Assembly (NCBI GenBank): GCA_012798135.1
Contig: JAAZNU010000039.1
Location: 124,001-188,000, forward strand
From: Veillonellaceae bacterium
GTDB lineage: Bacteria > Bacillota_C > Negativicutes > UBA1444
Direction: 5' to 3'
DNA length: 64,000 nucleotides
Within the stretch, counting starts at the first letter, position 1; every line of letters begins with the position of its first letter. A model generated the notes under the pieces. It was not told where the DNA came from. It saw nothing but the letters and a program-made list of their open reading frames with translations, and did not search any database. The position numbers and the translations under genes were made by a program. This document shows positions 52,723-61,365 of the stretch, piece by piece.

Positions 52723-54252
52723 TTATAATTTGTTCTCGACCATCGCCACGCGCAACTGAATGGCTTCCGCCATATGGGGCGCGGCAATCTCTTCAGTTTC
52801 GGCCAAATCGGCGATGGTTTGCGCAACTTTGATGATCCGGTCGTAAGAACGTGCGTTCAGTTTCATTTTTTCAAACGCGGAATGCAGCAACGATTGCGCT
52901 TCACCGCTTATTGGGCACAATTCGCGAAGTTGCCGATGATTCATTTGGGCATTGCAAAAAATGCCTGTCCCCATCAGGCGGGTTGATTGTCGCTGTCGCG
53001 CCTCTTTCACCCGCATAGCGATCCGTGCAGACGGCTCCGCAGCCGCATTGGAAATCATTTCTTCATACTTGACTTGGGGGATCCCGACATGAATATCAAT
53101 TCGGTCCAGCAAAGGGCCGGAAATTTTTCGCAGATATCGTTTGATTTCCGCATCCGTGCAACAACATTCATGCACTGGATCCTGAAAAAATCCACAGGGG
53201 CAGGGATTCATACTGGCGATAAGCATGAACCGGGAGGGATAGGTATAGGCAGCGTTGACACGGGATATCGTCACCTGCCCGTCTTCAATCGGTTGTCGCA
53301 ACACTTCCAGTACCTGTCGCGGAAATTCCGGCAATTCATCAAGGAACAAAACTCCGTGATGGGCCAAGGTTACTTCGCCCGGATGGGGGATTTTACCGCC
53401 ACCGGCCATGGCAGCGGCTGAAACCGTATGATGCGGCGAACGAAATGGTCGTTCTTGGATCAGCCCCGCCGTTTCCCCCATTAACCCCGCTACACTGTAT
53501 ATTTTGCTGACCTCCAGAGCCTCGTCCGTAGTCAATGGCGGCAAAATTGAAGAAATCCGTCGGGCCAGCATTGTCTTGCCGGCGCCGGGCGGACCGCTCA
53601 TCAGCACATTGTGCCCGCCGGCAGCGGCAATTTCCAACGCGCGTTTGGCCGCAAACTGTCCCTGCACATCGCAAAAATCGTCCCGCTTGACTGACGTAAT
53701 GAATTTAGGGACTGCTATTGCCAAATCCGGTTGTCCCGGCAGCGTTCCATCAATGATCTGAACTGCCATTGTCAGATTGTCAACGGCGAACACGTTTTTT
53801 GCATCGACCACCAACGCTTCCGCGGCATTTGCCACCGGCACAAGGAATCTCTGAACTTGCATCTGTCGGCAAAGGACCGCCATGGGCAAAACCCCGGCGA
53901 TATTTCGAACTTGTCCGTCCAACGACAGCTCCCCGACCATGACTGTCCGACTCAAATCACACTCGCCCAATTGCCCGGTTGCCGACAAAATACCCAAGGC
54001 GATCGGCAAATCCAAGGCAGAACCATCTTTTCGCAGGTCCGCCGGCGCTAGGTTGACCGTGATCCTGCGACAGGGGAACTCAAATCCCGCATTGCGAATT
54101 GCCGCCTTGACCCGTTCTTTGGCCTCACGCACTGCCGCATCCGGGAGCCCCACGATTTCCAGGCCAGGGATTCCGTTAGCGATGTCGACCTCAACATCAA
54201 TCAGCGTTCCATTCAAGCCGAAGATTCCGGCGCCAAAAACTTTTGCGAACAT
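52723..54252 (-). CDS. comM: ComM-type AAA ATPase (YifB, magnesium chelatase-related)
   Basis: MCM-like helicase that drives branch migration during natural transformation; widely kept in other species with unclear roles. The 509 residues comprise an N-terminal Lon-like fold (VFGAGIFGLNGTLIDVEVDI, NGIPGLEIVGLPDAAVREAK), Walker A GPPGAGKTMLARR, Walker B GVLFLDELPEF, the sensor/zinc region MNPCPCGF with CCCTDAEI, and a C-terminal helical domain with LNARSYDRIIKVAQTIADL. Start 54252, after GAGGAG. Confidence 0.95.
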   Translation of the reverse strand: MFAKVFGAGIFGLNGTLIDVEVDIANGIPGLEIVGLPDAAVREAKERVKAAIRNAGFEFPCRRITVNLAPADLRKDGSALDLPIALGILSATGQLGECDLSRTVMVGELSLDGQVRNIAGVLPMAVLCRQMQVQRFLVPVANAAEALVVDAKNVFAVDNLTMAVQIIDGTLPGQPDLAIAVPKFITSVKRDDFCDVQGQFAAKRALEIAAAGGHNVLMSGPPGAGKTMLARRISSILPPLTTDEALEVSKIYSVAGLMGETAGLIQERPFRSPHHTVSAAAMAGGGKIPHPGEVTLAHHGVLFLDELPEFPRQVLEVLRQPIEDGQVTISRVNAAYTYPSRFMLIASMNPCPCGFFQDPVHECCCTDAEIKRYLRKISGPLLDRIDIHVGIPQVKYEEMISNAAAEPSARIAMRVKEARQRQSTRLMGTGIFCNAQMNHRQLRELCPISGEAQSLLHSAFEKMKLNARSYDRIIKVAQTIADLAETEEIAAPHMAEAIQLRVAMVENKL

Positions 54253-54262
54253 AGGCTTCTCC

Positions 54263-54631
54263 TCACCCCCCGAAAGCATTGGGAATGTGACGAATTGACG
54301 GACCTGCGCCCGCTACATCGATCTCGATCACATCAAACCGGCAGGCATGCTCCATCTGATGCGACTGCTGCAAATACAGCAAGGCGGTCCGGATGATCCT
54401 TGATTGTTTCCTGTGATCGACAGCTTCGGCACCAACACCGAAACAGGTTCCCGTACGGGTTTTGACTTCGCAAAAAACCAACAAATCGGCTTTTTCAGCA
54501 ACAATATCGATTTCGCCCGTTTTTCGCCGCCAGTTTCTCTGTAAAATCCGATATCCCCGCTCCAATAAAAAAGCCGCCGCGAGGTCCTCGCCGCGGCGAC
54601 CTTTTTCGACACCGGTCATGAAATTGTTCAT
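54263..54631 (-). CDS. yraN: YraN/UPF0102 family nuclease-fold protein
   Basis: A 122-residue restriction-endonuclease-fold protein. The family motif residues are present: KGRRGEDLAAAFLLERGY, TGEIDIVAEKADLLVFCEVK with the D-ExK pattern, and KQSRIIRTALLYLQQ. It overlaps the FlhB-like gene by 4 nt and precedes comM, a frequent pairing. Biochemical function is not settled. Confidence 0.93.
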   Translation of the reverse strand: MNNFMTGVEKGRRGEDLAAAFLLERGYRILQRNWRRKTGEIDIVAEKADLLVFCEVKTRTGTCFGVGAEAVDHRKQSRIIRTALLYLQQSHQMEHACRFDVIEIDVAGAGPSIRHIPNAFGG

Positions 54632-54930
54632 CTTCGTTTTCCCGCTTTCGCTCCCGCCCGGCCATCCAGCCGATACACATAGGCCAGCACATTAGCCACG
54701 GCCTGATATAACTCAGGCGGAATCTCTCGATCCAGTTCAACGGCCATCAACAACTGCGTCACCGATTGGTTCTGATATACCGGAACGGAATGTTTTTTGG
54801 CAATCTCCATCAGTTGTTGGGCCACGATGCCGCGCCCTTTGGCCACTACCCGGGGAGCATTTTCCCTTTCCCGGTCATACCGGAGAGCCACCGCTTCCGG
54901 GACTGGCGTTCGTTTATTCTCAGCCATCAT
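54628..54930 (-). CDS. FlhB C-terminal-domain homolog (YlqH/FlhX type)
   Basis: A 100-residue stand-alone version of the FlhB cytoplasmic domain without membrane helices: AVALRYDRERENAPRVVAKG and REIPPELYQAVANVLAYVYRL resemble the end of the full FlhB at 24613. The FlhB cleavage motif NPTH is not present; only the surrounding fold is kept. It lies next to a FliK-like gene, mirroring the FliK-FlhB partnership. Overlaps that gene by 11 nt. Confidence 0.92.
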   Translation of the reverse strand: MMAENKRTPVPEAVALRYDRERENAPRVVAKGRGIVAQQLMEIAKKHSVPVYQNQSVTQLLMAVELDREIPPELYQAVANVLAYVYRLDGRAGAKAGKRR

Positions 54931-56545
54931 TCGTCACCATGATAGTTTGCTGCGTCACCGCGAATTTTTTCAGTTCCAGCGGAGTATTCGCCAAATCCTT
55001 CTCAAAATCCGGCAGACACTCCTGAAATTCGGCGGCGATTGCGGAATCGGCAAATCTGCTGAAAACGGTCAGAAACTTCTTATCCTGCAGCCGAAAGCTA
55101 AGTTCTACCCGCCCGATATGATCCGTTTCCAGAGTAATCCGAATCCATACTTCCTGCTCCGGCAGCTGTCCGCCGCCCCGTTCCCTTTTCTCCTCAAAAA
55201 TCTGGATCAGGGCCGGATAAGGTTTTTCCTGTCCCGGCATGTACAAGGCCGTTTGCAGAATCAAGCCGTTCGAATTGGCCGAAATGCTTTCCCGGAAGGC
55301 TTCCGGTTGTTGGTAGGAAATCGCCAGCTCTTTCAGCGAATCCAACGCAGTCCGTTGCTCCAACTGACTTAGCCGTGTCCAGGGAGTCAGGTCCGTCGCC
55401 TTGGCCGCAATCCAAAAATCTACCAATTCCGGCTTGTTCATCTGTTTTGAGAGGTCAATCAGCCATTTAGGCGCCATATTGCGCAATTTTTCATGTATTG
55501 ACGCAATACTTTTATCATTGGGCAAGGCAAACAACGAGCTGACATCGCCCGCAACTGAAGGCAACATGGTCAGGAACGCATTCAAAACCTCCGGTCGCGA
55601 CAAGGTTCCAGACAGCAACAATTCAAAGTTCGCGGCCCGCGACGCCAGTCCGGGCGGTTCAGCGGTCAAGTCTCCAGGCATGCTGGCTGTAACATTTTCG
55701 CGCGCTAGATTTTGCATCAGGACCCCGATGGCGCCGCCGTTCGAATCCGAGCTCTCCCCAACTGCTGTCGCCAAGGCTGAAGTTAAAAGGGAATCGTCCC
55801 CGGCCAATGCCTGTGTTACCGCCCACACCTTCACCAAGTCCGGTTGCCCGGTCGAGTGGGCAGTTGCCAGAATCTGCGGTTCAACGGAGTCCTTCGCCAT
55901 GGCAATTCTCATCGACAGTATCGAATCTTCCGGCAGTTGGTCCACCGCAGCATTCAACAACTCGGCCCAGGCGGCAAACTCTGGGGTGATAATACCTGTC
56001 TGCACTGTTTTATCGATCAGCGCCGTAAGTAGGACCGTCGGGCTTAATGACTGCTGTTCCGCCAACAATAAATTTTTCAAGGCTGACAGACCTGCGTCCA
56101 CCGCCGACTGCCCCCTCTCGAAAAGAAGGTTGCCTGATTCGGCAGCCGAAGCAACATCCTGGGCAAAATCAGGGTTTCGAAGAATAAAATCTAATTCTGA
56201 CATAACTTGTCGCATTGAGGCCTGCACGACCCGATTGTCCCGGACCAAGCCCGATATCCCCTGCCCGATGGTCGCCGGAGCAAGATCAGCGGTCCCTGAT
56301 GCAACCGATTCCGTTAACCGGTTTTGAACGCTTGCCGGCAATCCTTCCGTCAAAGCTTGCCGTTTATCAATCAGATCGGTAAATCGCTGCAACAGTTCCG
56401 TCAAAAACAGTTCCGGTTCCCCTGTCATCGTCGGGGTAGCGTTGCGCGAACCCTTGGCCGGGAGCTGACCCGAAACCTCATTGCCCGTGACGGGAAGCGT
56501 TTCGGGCTTTACACCGGAATTTCGAAGCAAATTATCAATTCTCAT
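54920..56545 (-). CDS. FliK-like protein (YlqG position)
   Basis: A 541-residue protein with a mostly helical, low-conservation N-terminal part (DNLLRNSGVKPETLPVTG, FLTELLQRFTDLIDKRQALT) and a C-terminal domain (about 440-541) resembling FliK: VWIRITLETDHIGRVELSFR, FLTVFSRFADSAIAAEF, ENDLANTPLELKKF-like. No membrane segment. Placement after rnhB and before the FlhB-like gene matches ylqG-ylqH. Start ATG 56545 with GGAGGG 9 nt upstream; overlaps rnhB by 11 nt. Role unknown, inferred flagellar. Confidence 0.8.
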   Translation of the reverse strand: MRIDNLLRNSGVKPETLPVTGNEVSGQLPAKGSRNATPTMTGEPELFLTELLQRFTDLIDKRQALTEGLPASVQNRLTESVASGTADLAPATIGQGISGLVRDNRVVQASMRQVMSELDFILRNPDFAQDVASAAESGNLLFERGQSAVDAGLSALKNLLLAEQQSLSPTVLLTALIDKTVQTGIITPEFAAWAELLNAAVDQLPEDSILSMRIAMAKDSVEPQILATAHSTGQPDLVKVWAVTQALAGDDSLLTSALATAVGESSDSNGGAIGVLMQNLARENVTASMPGDLTAEPPGLASRAANFELLLSGTLSRPEVLNAFLTMLPSVAGDVSSLFALPNDKSIASIHEKLRNMAPKWLIDLSKQMNKPELVDFWIAAKATDLTPWTRLSQLEQRTALDSLKELAISYQQPEAFRESISANSNGLILQTALYMPGQEKPYPALIQIFEEKRERGGGQLPEQEVWIRITLETDHIGRVELSFRLQDKKFLTVFSRFADSAIAAEFQECLPDFEKDLANTPLELKKFAVTQQTIMVTNDG

Positions 56546-57158
56546 CCGTCCGCGCCCTCCAACATTTGATCGGCTCGTACGTCCGACGATGAATGGGGCA
56601 CGGGCCATACTCACGAATGGCCTGCAAGTGTTTGGCCGTTCCATACCCCTTGTGCTGTCGAAATCCATATTGGGGGAACTTTGTGTCCCATTCGCCCATG
56701 ATGCGGTCCCGTACCACTTTAGCAAGAATAGAGGCCGCAGCAATACTGGCGCTTTTGGCATCGCCATGAACAATGGGAATGCAGGGTACCGGCAATGCCG
56801 GCAACGGCATTGCATCTGACAAAACCAAATCAAAAGTCCGGGCCAACCCTGTCAGCGCTTGCATCATGGCCAGCCGTGACGCCTGATAAATATTGATTTG
56901 GTCTATTTCAGCCGGACCGACTTCACTCCAGGAACAGGCAATCGCCTTGACCAAAATTTGTTCATACAACCATTCCCGGCGACGCGGCGATACCTGTTTC
57001 GAATCATTCAGATAGGGAATCGCCAGACCCAATGGCAAAATTACGGCCGCCGCGACCACCGGCCCAGCCAAGGGCCCCCGGCCAGCCTCGTCCGTTCCGG
57101 CTATGGCGGCATAACCCTGGGCGGCCCAATAACGATCAAAAGCGAACAAATCGTCCAT
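56535..57158 (-). CDS. rnhB: Ribonuclease HII
   Basis: Removes ribonucleotides and RNA primers from DNA hybrids. About 207 residues with the active-site motif AGTDEAGRGPLAGPVVAAAV, YLNDSKQVSPRRREWLYEQI, the Asp in VLSDAMPLP, and IVHGDAKSASIAAASILAKV. Start is uncertain: ATG 57158 has only a near GGAG; the reading can continue upstream to 57263 inside rbgA. Lies between rbgA and the FliK-like gene. Confidence 0.94.
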   Translation of the reverse strand: MDDLFAFDRYWAAQGYAAIAGTDEAGRGPLAGPVVAAAVILPLGLAIPYLNDSKQVSPRRREWLYEQILVKAIACSWSEVGPAEIDQINIYQASRLAMMQALTGLARTFDLVLSDAMPLPALPVPCIPIVHGDAKSASIAAASILAKVVRDRIMGEWDTKFPQYGFRQHKGYGTAKHLQAIREYGPCPIHRRTYEPIKCWRARTDEN

Positions 57159-57201
57159 CAGCTCCGGCAACCTATCCGAAAATAAAGATGTTTGAGTAAG
57201 G

Positions 57202-58077
57202 CTATTTGTCGCTTGGTTCTTCAAATGAAATCGGCCCCAGTCTGCCCTGACGAAAATCGGCAAGTATCAGGCGCGACATATTATCAATTTGCGGAATTCC
57301 TTCTTTACCCAGTAGTCCCTGAGTACGGGCAGCCTCCGCCAACAATTCTTCCAGCGACTGAACCGACAGGTCTCGTCCTTTCAGGTATCGATCGCCGAAC
57401 CGTCCGGGATATCGGCGCTCCAATTGGCGGATCAATTCCATGGCCGCTTCATCTGTCGCATAGATTGTATCTTTTAAGGCGCCGCAGAGTCCAAGCAAAA
57501 GAGCACTTTTCTGATCCGGCAGGCTGGGCGGCAAAATTCCGGGCGTATCCAGCAGGTCGACATTGGCATCCACGCGAATCCATTGACGACCGCGGGTTAC
57601 TCCGGGCTTGTCGCCGGTTTTAACGGAAGCCGACCGGACGATTCGGTTGACCAACGATGATTTGCCGACATTGGGAATCCCGATGATCATGACCCTCACC
57701 GGCCGCGGGCGCAAACCCTTGTTCTGCAACTTGGCCAGCGCGGCCGATCCGGCCTGCCGAACTTTCTGCATCAACTGCCGGATTCCTTTGCCGTCCACGG
57801 CATTGATCAACGCTGCCGGTCGGCCCTTTGTATCGAAATAATGCACCCAGGCGTCATTCACAGTTGAATCCGCCAAATCCGACTTGTTCAAAGCCACAAC
57901 GACCGGGCGCACCCCTATGAGGTCCTTCAGTACGGGATTAGAGCTGCTGTGAGGCAATCTCGCATCCAATACCTCCACAACCACGTCTACCACCTTAAGG
58001 TCTTCGGCCACAATCCGCTTGGCCTTGGCCATATGGCCGGGATACCACTGAATCGTTTTACTCATCGACTGCGTCAC
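57202..58077 (-). CDS. rbgA: Ribosome biogenesis GTPase RbgA (YlqF)
   Basis: Circularly permuted GTPase needed for late assembly of the 50S subunit. The 291 residues have IQWYPGHMAKAKRIV, G4 NKSDLAD before G1 GIPNVGKSSLVNRI, then PGVTRGRQWI and DTPGILPP, which is the permuted order, and a C-terminal ANTAR-like helical domain. GTG 58077 overlaps the lepB stop; ATG 58065 is an alternative. Confidence 0.96.
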   Translation of the reverse strand: MTQSMSKTIQWYPGHMAKAKRIVAEDLKVVDVVVEVLDARLPHSSSNPVLKDLIGVRPVVVALNKSDLADSTVNDAWVHYFDTKGRPAALINAVDGKGIRQLMQKVRQAGSAALAKLQNKGLRPRPVRVMIIGIPNVGKSSLVNRIVRSASVKTGDKPGVTRGRQWIRVDANVDLLDTPGILPPSLPDQKSALLLGLCGALKDTIYATDEAAMELIRQLERRYPGRFGDRYLKGRDLSVQSLEELLAEAARTQGLLGKEGIPQIDNMSRLILADFRQGRLGPISFEEPSDK

Positions 58078-58601
58078 GGCAACGTCTTAAACTGGGACGG
58101 CGGCCAGAACACCAGCATGGCTTTCCCCTTTACCATGTTGAGGGGCACAAAGCCAACCGCCCGTGATCGGCTGTCTTCGGAATTATTCCGGTTATCGCCC
58201 ATCGCGAACAAATGCCCTTCCGGAACCTTAGATGCAGGAAAATTGCCCCGGGTCATCTCCAGAATATAAGGTTCATTTAACAGTTCTCCATTTCGATAGA
58301 CCTGACCTTGCCGAATTTCGATCGTATCGCCGGCAACACCAATGACCCGCTTGATGAAATCACGACTCGGGTCCCGTGGATAACGGAACACCAAAACTTC
58401 GCCCCGTTCCGGCTGCCGGAAATAATAAATAAACTTGTTTACGACCAGGCGTTCGCTATTGACCAGCGTCGGCCGCATGGAAGGACCTTCCACCAGGTAT
58501 AGCTCCACTATAAAATGACGAATGAATAAAGCCAACGCAACGGCGATCAGAATCGAGATGACCCAATCTTTGATCTCTTCGCTCCAATTTATTGTAGCCA
58601 A
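58074..58601 (-). CDS. lepB: Type I signal peptidase
   Basis: Cleaves N-terminal signal peptides at the membrane. About 175 residues: one N-terminal membrane helix (DWVISILIAVALALFIRHFI), the catalytic Ser in EGPSMRPTL, the catalytic Lys in RDFIKRVIGVAGDTIEI, and GHLFAMGDNRNNSEDSR. A TTG at 58601 best fits GGAGAGG upstream. It starts a transcript behind the rplS terminator. Confidence 0.95.
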   Translation of the reverse strand: MATINWSEEIKDWVISILIAVALALFIRHFIVELYLVEGPSMRPTLVNSERLVVNKFIYYFRQPERGEVLVFRYPRDPSRDFIKRVIGVAGDTIEIRQGQVYRNGELLNEPYILEMTRGNFPASKVPEGHLFAMGDNRNNSEDSRSRAVGFVPLNMVKGKAMLVFWPPSQFKTLP

Positions 58602-58628
58602 ACCAACACAACCTCTCCGCGAATGAAG

Positions 58629-58656
58629 AAAAAGGGACTGCAAGCAGTCCCTTTTC
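58629..58656 (-). terminator. Intrinsic terminator after rplS
   Basis: An 11-bp perfect stem (AAAGGGACTGC with GCAGTCCCTTT), a two-base loop region and a T-run (TTTTTC) on the minus strand. It ends the ffh...rplS operon. Confidence 0.85.
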
Positions 58657-58669
58657 TGTCGAATTCCAA

Positions 58670-59011
58670 CTATCTTTTTTCCTTGATACGGGCTGCTTTT
58701 CCCGTCAGATCCCGCAGATAGAAGAGTTTTGCCCGGCGGACTACACCGCGGCGAACGACTTCAATTTTGTCCACTCTTGGCGAATGAACCGGGAAAGTCC
58801 GCTCTACGCCTACGCCATAGGAAATGCGGCGAACCGTGAACGTTTCGCGGGAACTGCCGCCGCTGCGGGCGATGACGAGACCCTCAAAAGCCTGGAGTCT
58901 CTCGCGGCTACCCTCAACAACCTTTACTTGAACCCTGACGGTGTCGCCTGGCCGGAACTCAGGAATGTCGGTCCGTAATTGTTCCTGCTCCAGAATTTTG
59001 ATAATATCCAT
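58670..59011 (-). CDS. rplS: 50S ribosomal protein L19
   Basis: Subunit-interface ribosomal protein. The 113 residues start [20 protein letters not shown] and include [31 protein letters not shown] and [21 protein letters not shown] 59011 lies 6-7 nt after GGGGG; the longer reading from 59047 covers the leader. It has a promoter of its own and a strong terminator. Confidence 0.98.
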   Translation of the reverse strand: MDIIKILEQEQLRTDIPEFRPGDTVRVQVKVVEGSRERLQAFEGLVIARSGGSSRETFTVRRISYGVGVERTFPVHSPRVDKIEVVRRGVVRRAKLFYLRDLTGKAARIKEKR

Positions 59012-59083
59012 GTATGCTCCCCCTTCTTCGGATGTTCTTGCCGGCAACCGCCGCGCAGAGGACCACCCTGTATAAACATGAGA
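59012..59083 (-). promoter_or_regulatory. 5' leader of rplS, candidate L19 autoregulatory leader
   Basis: About 65-70 nt from the predicted start of transcription to the rplS ATG, with GGGTGGTCC, a short CGGC-GGTT-GCCG hairpin and GAACATCC close to the ribosome site. Bacillota often carry an L19-binding leader at this position. A covariance search is needed to confirm. Confidence 0.45.
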
Positions 59084-59112
59084 ATTGTAACATAAACTCG
59101 GTCAGAAGACAA
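59084..59112 (-). promoter_or_regulatory. Sigma-A promoter of rplS
   Basis: TTGTCT (59112-59107) and TACAAT (59089-59084), 17-bp spacing, starting 6 nt after the trmD stop. It allows rplS to be expressed separately from the ffh operon. Confidence 0.6.
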
Positions 59113-59117
59113 GCGGC

Positions 59118-59873
59118 TTATAGTTCCGGCTTGGCATCTTTTTTTAACAGCGCCAAATATTGCCGATCCGCCATCGTCAGCGGAAACGATTCCAATAAAT
59201 CCGGACGAATCAGCCATGTGCGTCGCAAAGCCTCTTGGCGACGCCACTTGGCGATCTCGGCATGGTTGCCGGACAATAAAACTTCGGGTGCTTCCCAGTC
59301 ACGAAACAACCGGGGCCGGGTATACTGGGGATATTCCAGAAGACCTGAAGAATAGGAATCGAGCTCCGCCGAATCCGCAGCACCCAGCGCGCCGGGAATC
59401 AAGCGGACCACGGCATCGGTCACGATCATCGCCGGCAATTCGCCGCCAGTCAGCACATAATCGCCCACAGACAAAGCCTCATCGCACAAATGGTCTCTAA
59501 CGCGTTCGTCGATTCCCTCATAGTGACCGCAGACTAAAATTAACTGCTCATATTGCCCCAGTCGCTCGGCATCCGCTTGGCAAAACCGCGGTGCGGCCGG
59601 GCTCAACAAAACAATGCGTCGTTTTCCGATATCCACCCCAACGCCGTCAATCAGGCTTTCCACACAAGAGAAAAGAGGTTCCGGCTTCATCACCATACCG
59701 GAGCCGCCGCCAAACGGATAATCATCGACGATATGATGCCGATCCGTTGCAAAACCCCGGGGATTGACTACAGAAATTTTGGCCAGTCCAGCGGCGATTG
59801 CTCGCGCGATAATACTGCAGCCCAGAACGCCGTCGAACATTTCCGGAAACAGCGAAACAATATCAATGCGCAT
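59118..59873 (-). CDS. trmD: tRNA (guanine37-N1)-methyltransferase
   Basis: Methylates G37 of tRNAs reading CUN, CCN and CGG codons to prevent frameshifting. The 251 residues are of the trefoil-knot type: [65 protein letters not shown], and YPQYTRP. Encoded 5 nt after rimM, the usual order. Confidence 0.98.
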   Translation of the reverse strand: MRIDIVSLFPEMFDGVLGCSIIARAIAAGLAKISVVNPRGFATDRHHIVDDYPFGGGSGMVMKPEPLFSCVESLIDGVGVDIGKRRIVLLSPAAPRFCQADAERLGQYEQLILVCGHYEGIDERVRDHLCDEALSVGDYVLTGGELPAMIVTDAVVRLIPGALGAADSAELDSYSSGLLEYPQYTRPRLFRDWEAPEVLLSGNHAEIAKWRRQEALRRTWLIRPDLLESFPLTMADRQYLALLKKDAKPEL

Positions 59874-59878
59874 GGCGG

Positions 59879-60376
59879 CTAGCAGTATTCCGGCACAATC
59901 ACGCTCATCCGGCCTGCTGCGATATCAATCTCCCGGACGACGGATACGATGGCTGCCAATAACAATTCGTCTCCCTCCGGAGTCTTAATGACATACACAT
60001 CATTGCTGCCGGTCTGTAATACCTCGGCGACACGACCAATGATCTTCCCTTGTTCGTCGACTACTTCCAGTCCGACAATCTGGTGAATGTAATATTGCCC
60101 CGGCGGCAATGGCATCAGATTGTCTTCCGTAACGAAAAGCTCCTTGTTGCGAAAAGGGATCCAGGCCTCAGGGATATCCATGCCGCGGAACTTGACCACG
60201 ATCGTATTGTTTAGCATCCGGACGGATTCCAGATAAAGTTGGGATCGATCAGCCAGCAACAAATACTCGGTTTGGGCGAATCGATGCGGAAAGTCCGTGA
60301 GAGGCAAAAGTTTCACCTCTCCACGGACTCCGTGCGGCGACAAAATTTTGGCTACAGCGATCAGATCGTCTTTCAC
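59879..60376 (-). CDS. rimM: 16S rRNA processing factor RimM
   Basis: Assembly factor that binds S19 and the 30S head. The 165 residues consist of the RimM domain ([40 protein letters not shown]) and a PRC-barrel ([36 protein letters not shown]). GTG start at 60376. Lies between ylqD and trmD. Confidence 0.96.
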   Translation of the reverse strand: MKDDLIAVAKILSPHGVRGEVKLLPLTDFPHRFAQTEYLLLADRSQLYLESVRMLNNTIVVKFRGMDIPEAWIPFRNKELFVTEDNLMPLPPGQYYIHQIVGLEVVDEQGKIIGRVAEVLQTGSNDVYVIKTPEGDELLLAAIVSVVREIDIAAGRMSVIVPEYC

Positions 60377-60388
60377 CGCGCCATCATC

Positions 60389-60796
60389 TCATTCCCGAAT
60401 GGCCAGTATTTTACCGTCTTCCAGTAAAATTTCCCGGCTCATCAGTTTTTGCAGGTCATCGCCTTCCGCGACCGTTACCAGCTGTTCCATCGTTCCCTGG
60501 ACAATTTCAGCGCCGATTTCCAGTTGGTTGGTTTCTTGCAGCTTCTCCTGCATGTGGGTCTTGAGCTCCAGTCGCTTCTGCTTTTCAGCGTCAATTTGCT
60601 GCCGCAGGGCGGTCAGCCCCTGAACGTCGGAACGAACCTGTTCCGTCATCAGGCGTTTCGCGTGAAACTCGATTTGTTGGAGCTCCATGTCGATTTTCGC
60701 CATCGCTTCCTTGATTTCAGCGACCAGTTGTTCTTTTAGGGTCGCGGTAACCTTGGATTTAATGGTTACCGGACATTTTAACGTAATTGTATTCAT
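60389..60796 (-). CDS. ylqD: YlqD family coiled-coil protein
   Basis: A 135-residue protein matching the B. subtilis ylqD position between ylqC and rimM. A short beta-rich start (ITLKCPVTIKSKVTATLKEQ), a long coiled coil (about 25-85; LTALRQQIDAEKQKRLELKT) and a C-terminal beta region (LVTVAEGDDLQKLMSREILL). No known activity. ATG overlaps the khpA stop by 4 nt. Confidence 0.88.
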   Translation of the reverse strand: MNTITLKCPVTIKSKVTATLKEQLVAEIKEAMAKIDMELQQIEFHAKRLMTEQVRSDVQGLTALRQQIDAEKQKRLELKTHMQEKLQETNQLEIGAEIVQGTMEQLVTVAEGDDLQKLMSREILLEDGKILAIRE

Positions 60797-61023
60797 CCGA
60801 TTATCTCCACCATCACCCGCCGGTTTTCCCGGGTAGCCGCCGCCTTGGCGACCGTACGGATCGCTTTGGCGATACGGCCTTGCTTCCCGATAACCTTGCC
60901 CATGTCTTCCTGGGCGACGGTGATTTCATAAATCCAGGTATCGTTCTCTTCGCGTTCAGCGACGCAAACTTGATCCGGATTTTTCACCAAGGACCGGACC
61001 AACAGTTCAATGAGTTCCTTCAC
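60793..61023 (-). CDS. khpA: KH-domain RNA-binding protein KhpA (YlqC)
   Basis: Single type II KH domain, 76 residues, that partners with KhpB/Jag in Bacillota. It has the GxxG loop in MGKVIGKQGRIAKAIRTVAK and the leading LIELLVRSLVKNPDQV. GTG start at 61023, 9 nt after GGAGGG; the reading to 61140 overlaps rpsP and is rejected. Confidence 0.94.
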   Translation of the reverse strand: MKELIELLVRSLVKNPDQVCVAEREENDTWIYEITVAQEDMGKVIGKQGRIAKAIRTVAKAAATRENRRVMVEIIG

Positions 61024-61028
61024 GCCGG

Positions 61029-61313
61029 TTAGCCCTCCTTCCGGGCTTGTTGTTTCTGTTCCGCGATTTTCTGCAGAGTGCCCGCGTTTTGCAGCAGGAC
61101 CTTGACGGTATCGGTGACTTGGGCGCCTTTGGCCATCCATTCCTGAGCCTTTTCTTCATCCAGCTTCACAATCGCCGGAGTCGTTGTGGGATCATAATAG
61201 CCGATGGATTCAATGAAGCGTCCGTCGCGCGGTGAACGGGCATCCGCCACCACGATACGGAAAAACGAATCCTTTTTGCCGCCCATGCGACGCAACCGAA
61301 TTTTAACTGCCAT
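61029..61313 (-). CDS. rpsP: 30S ribosomal protein S16
   Basis: Ribosomal protein of 94 residues: [41 protein letters not shown] and the basic tail. AAAGGAGGTG lies 5 nt before the ATG. It follows ffh by 52 nt. Confidence 0.98.
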   Translation of the reverse strand: MAVKIRLRRMGGKKDSFFRIVVADARSPRDGRFIESIGYYDPTTTPAIVKLDEEKAQEWMAKGAQVTDTVKVLLQNAGTLQKIAEQKQQARKEG

Positions 61314-61365
61314 GTTTTCACCTCCTTTTCATAATGAACCGCTGGGGTGTATCAATGCAAGGTTC

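Noticed and set aside
55401..56327. Plus-strand open frame of 308 codons
   Set aside because: Lies fully antisense to the FliK-like gene at 54920-56545, is Ser/Ala-rich without family motifs, and has no ribosome site or promoter.
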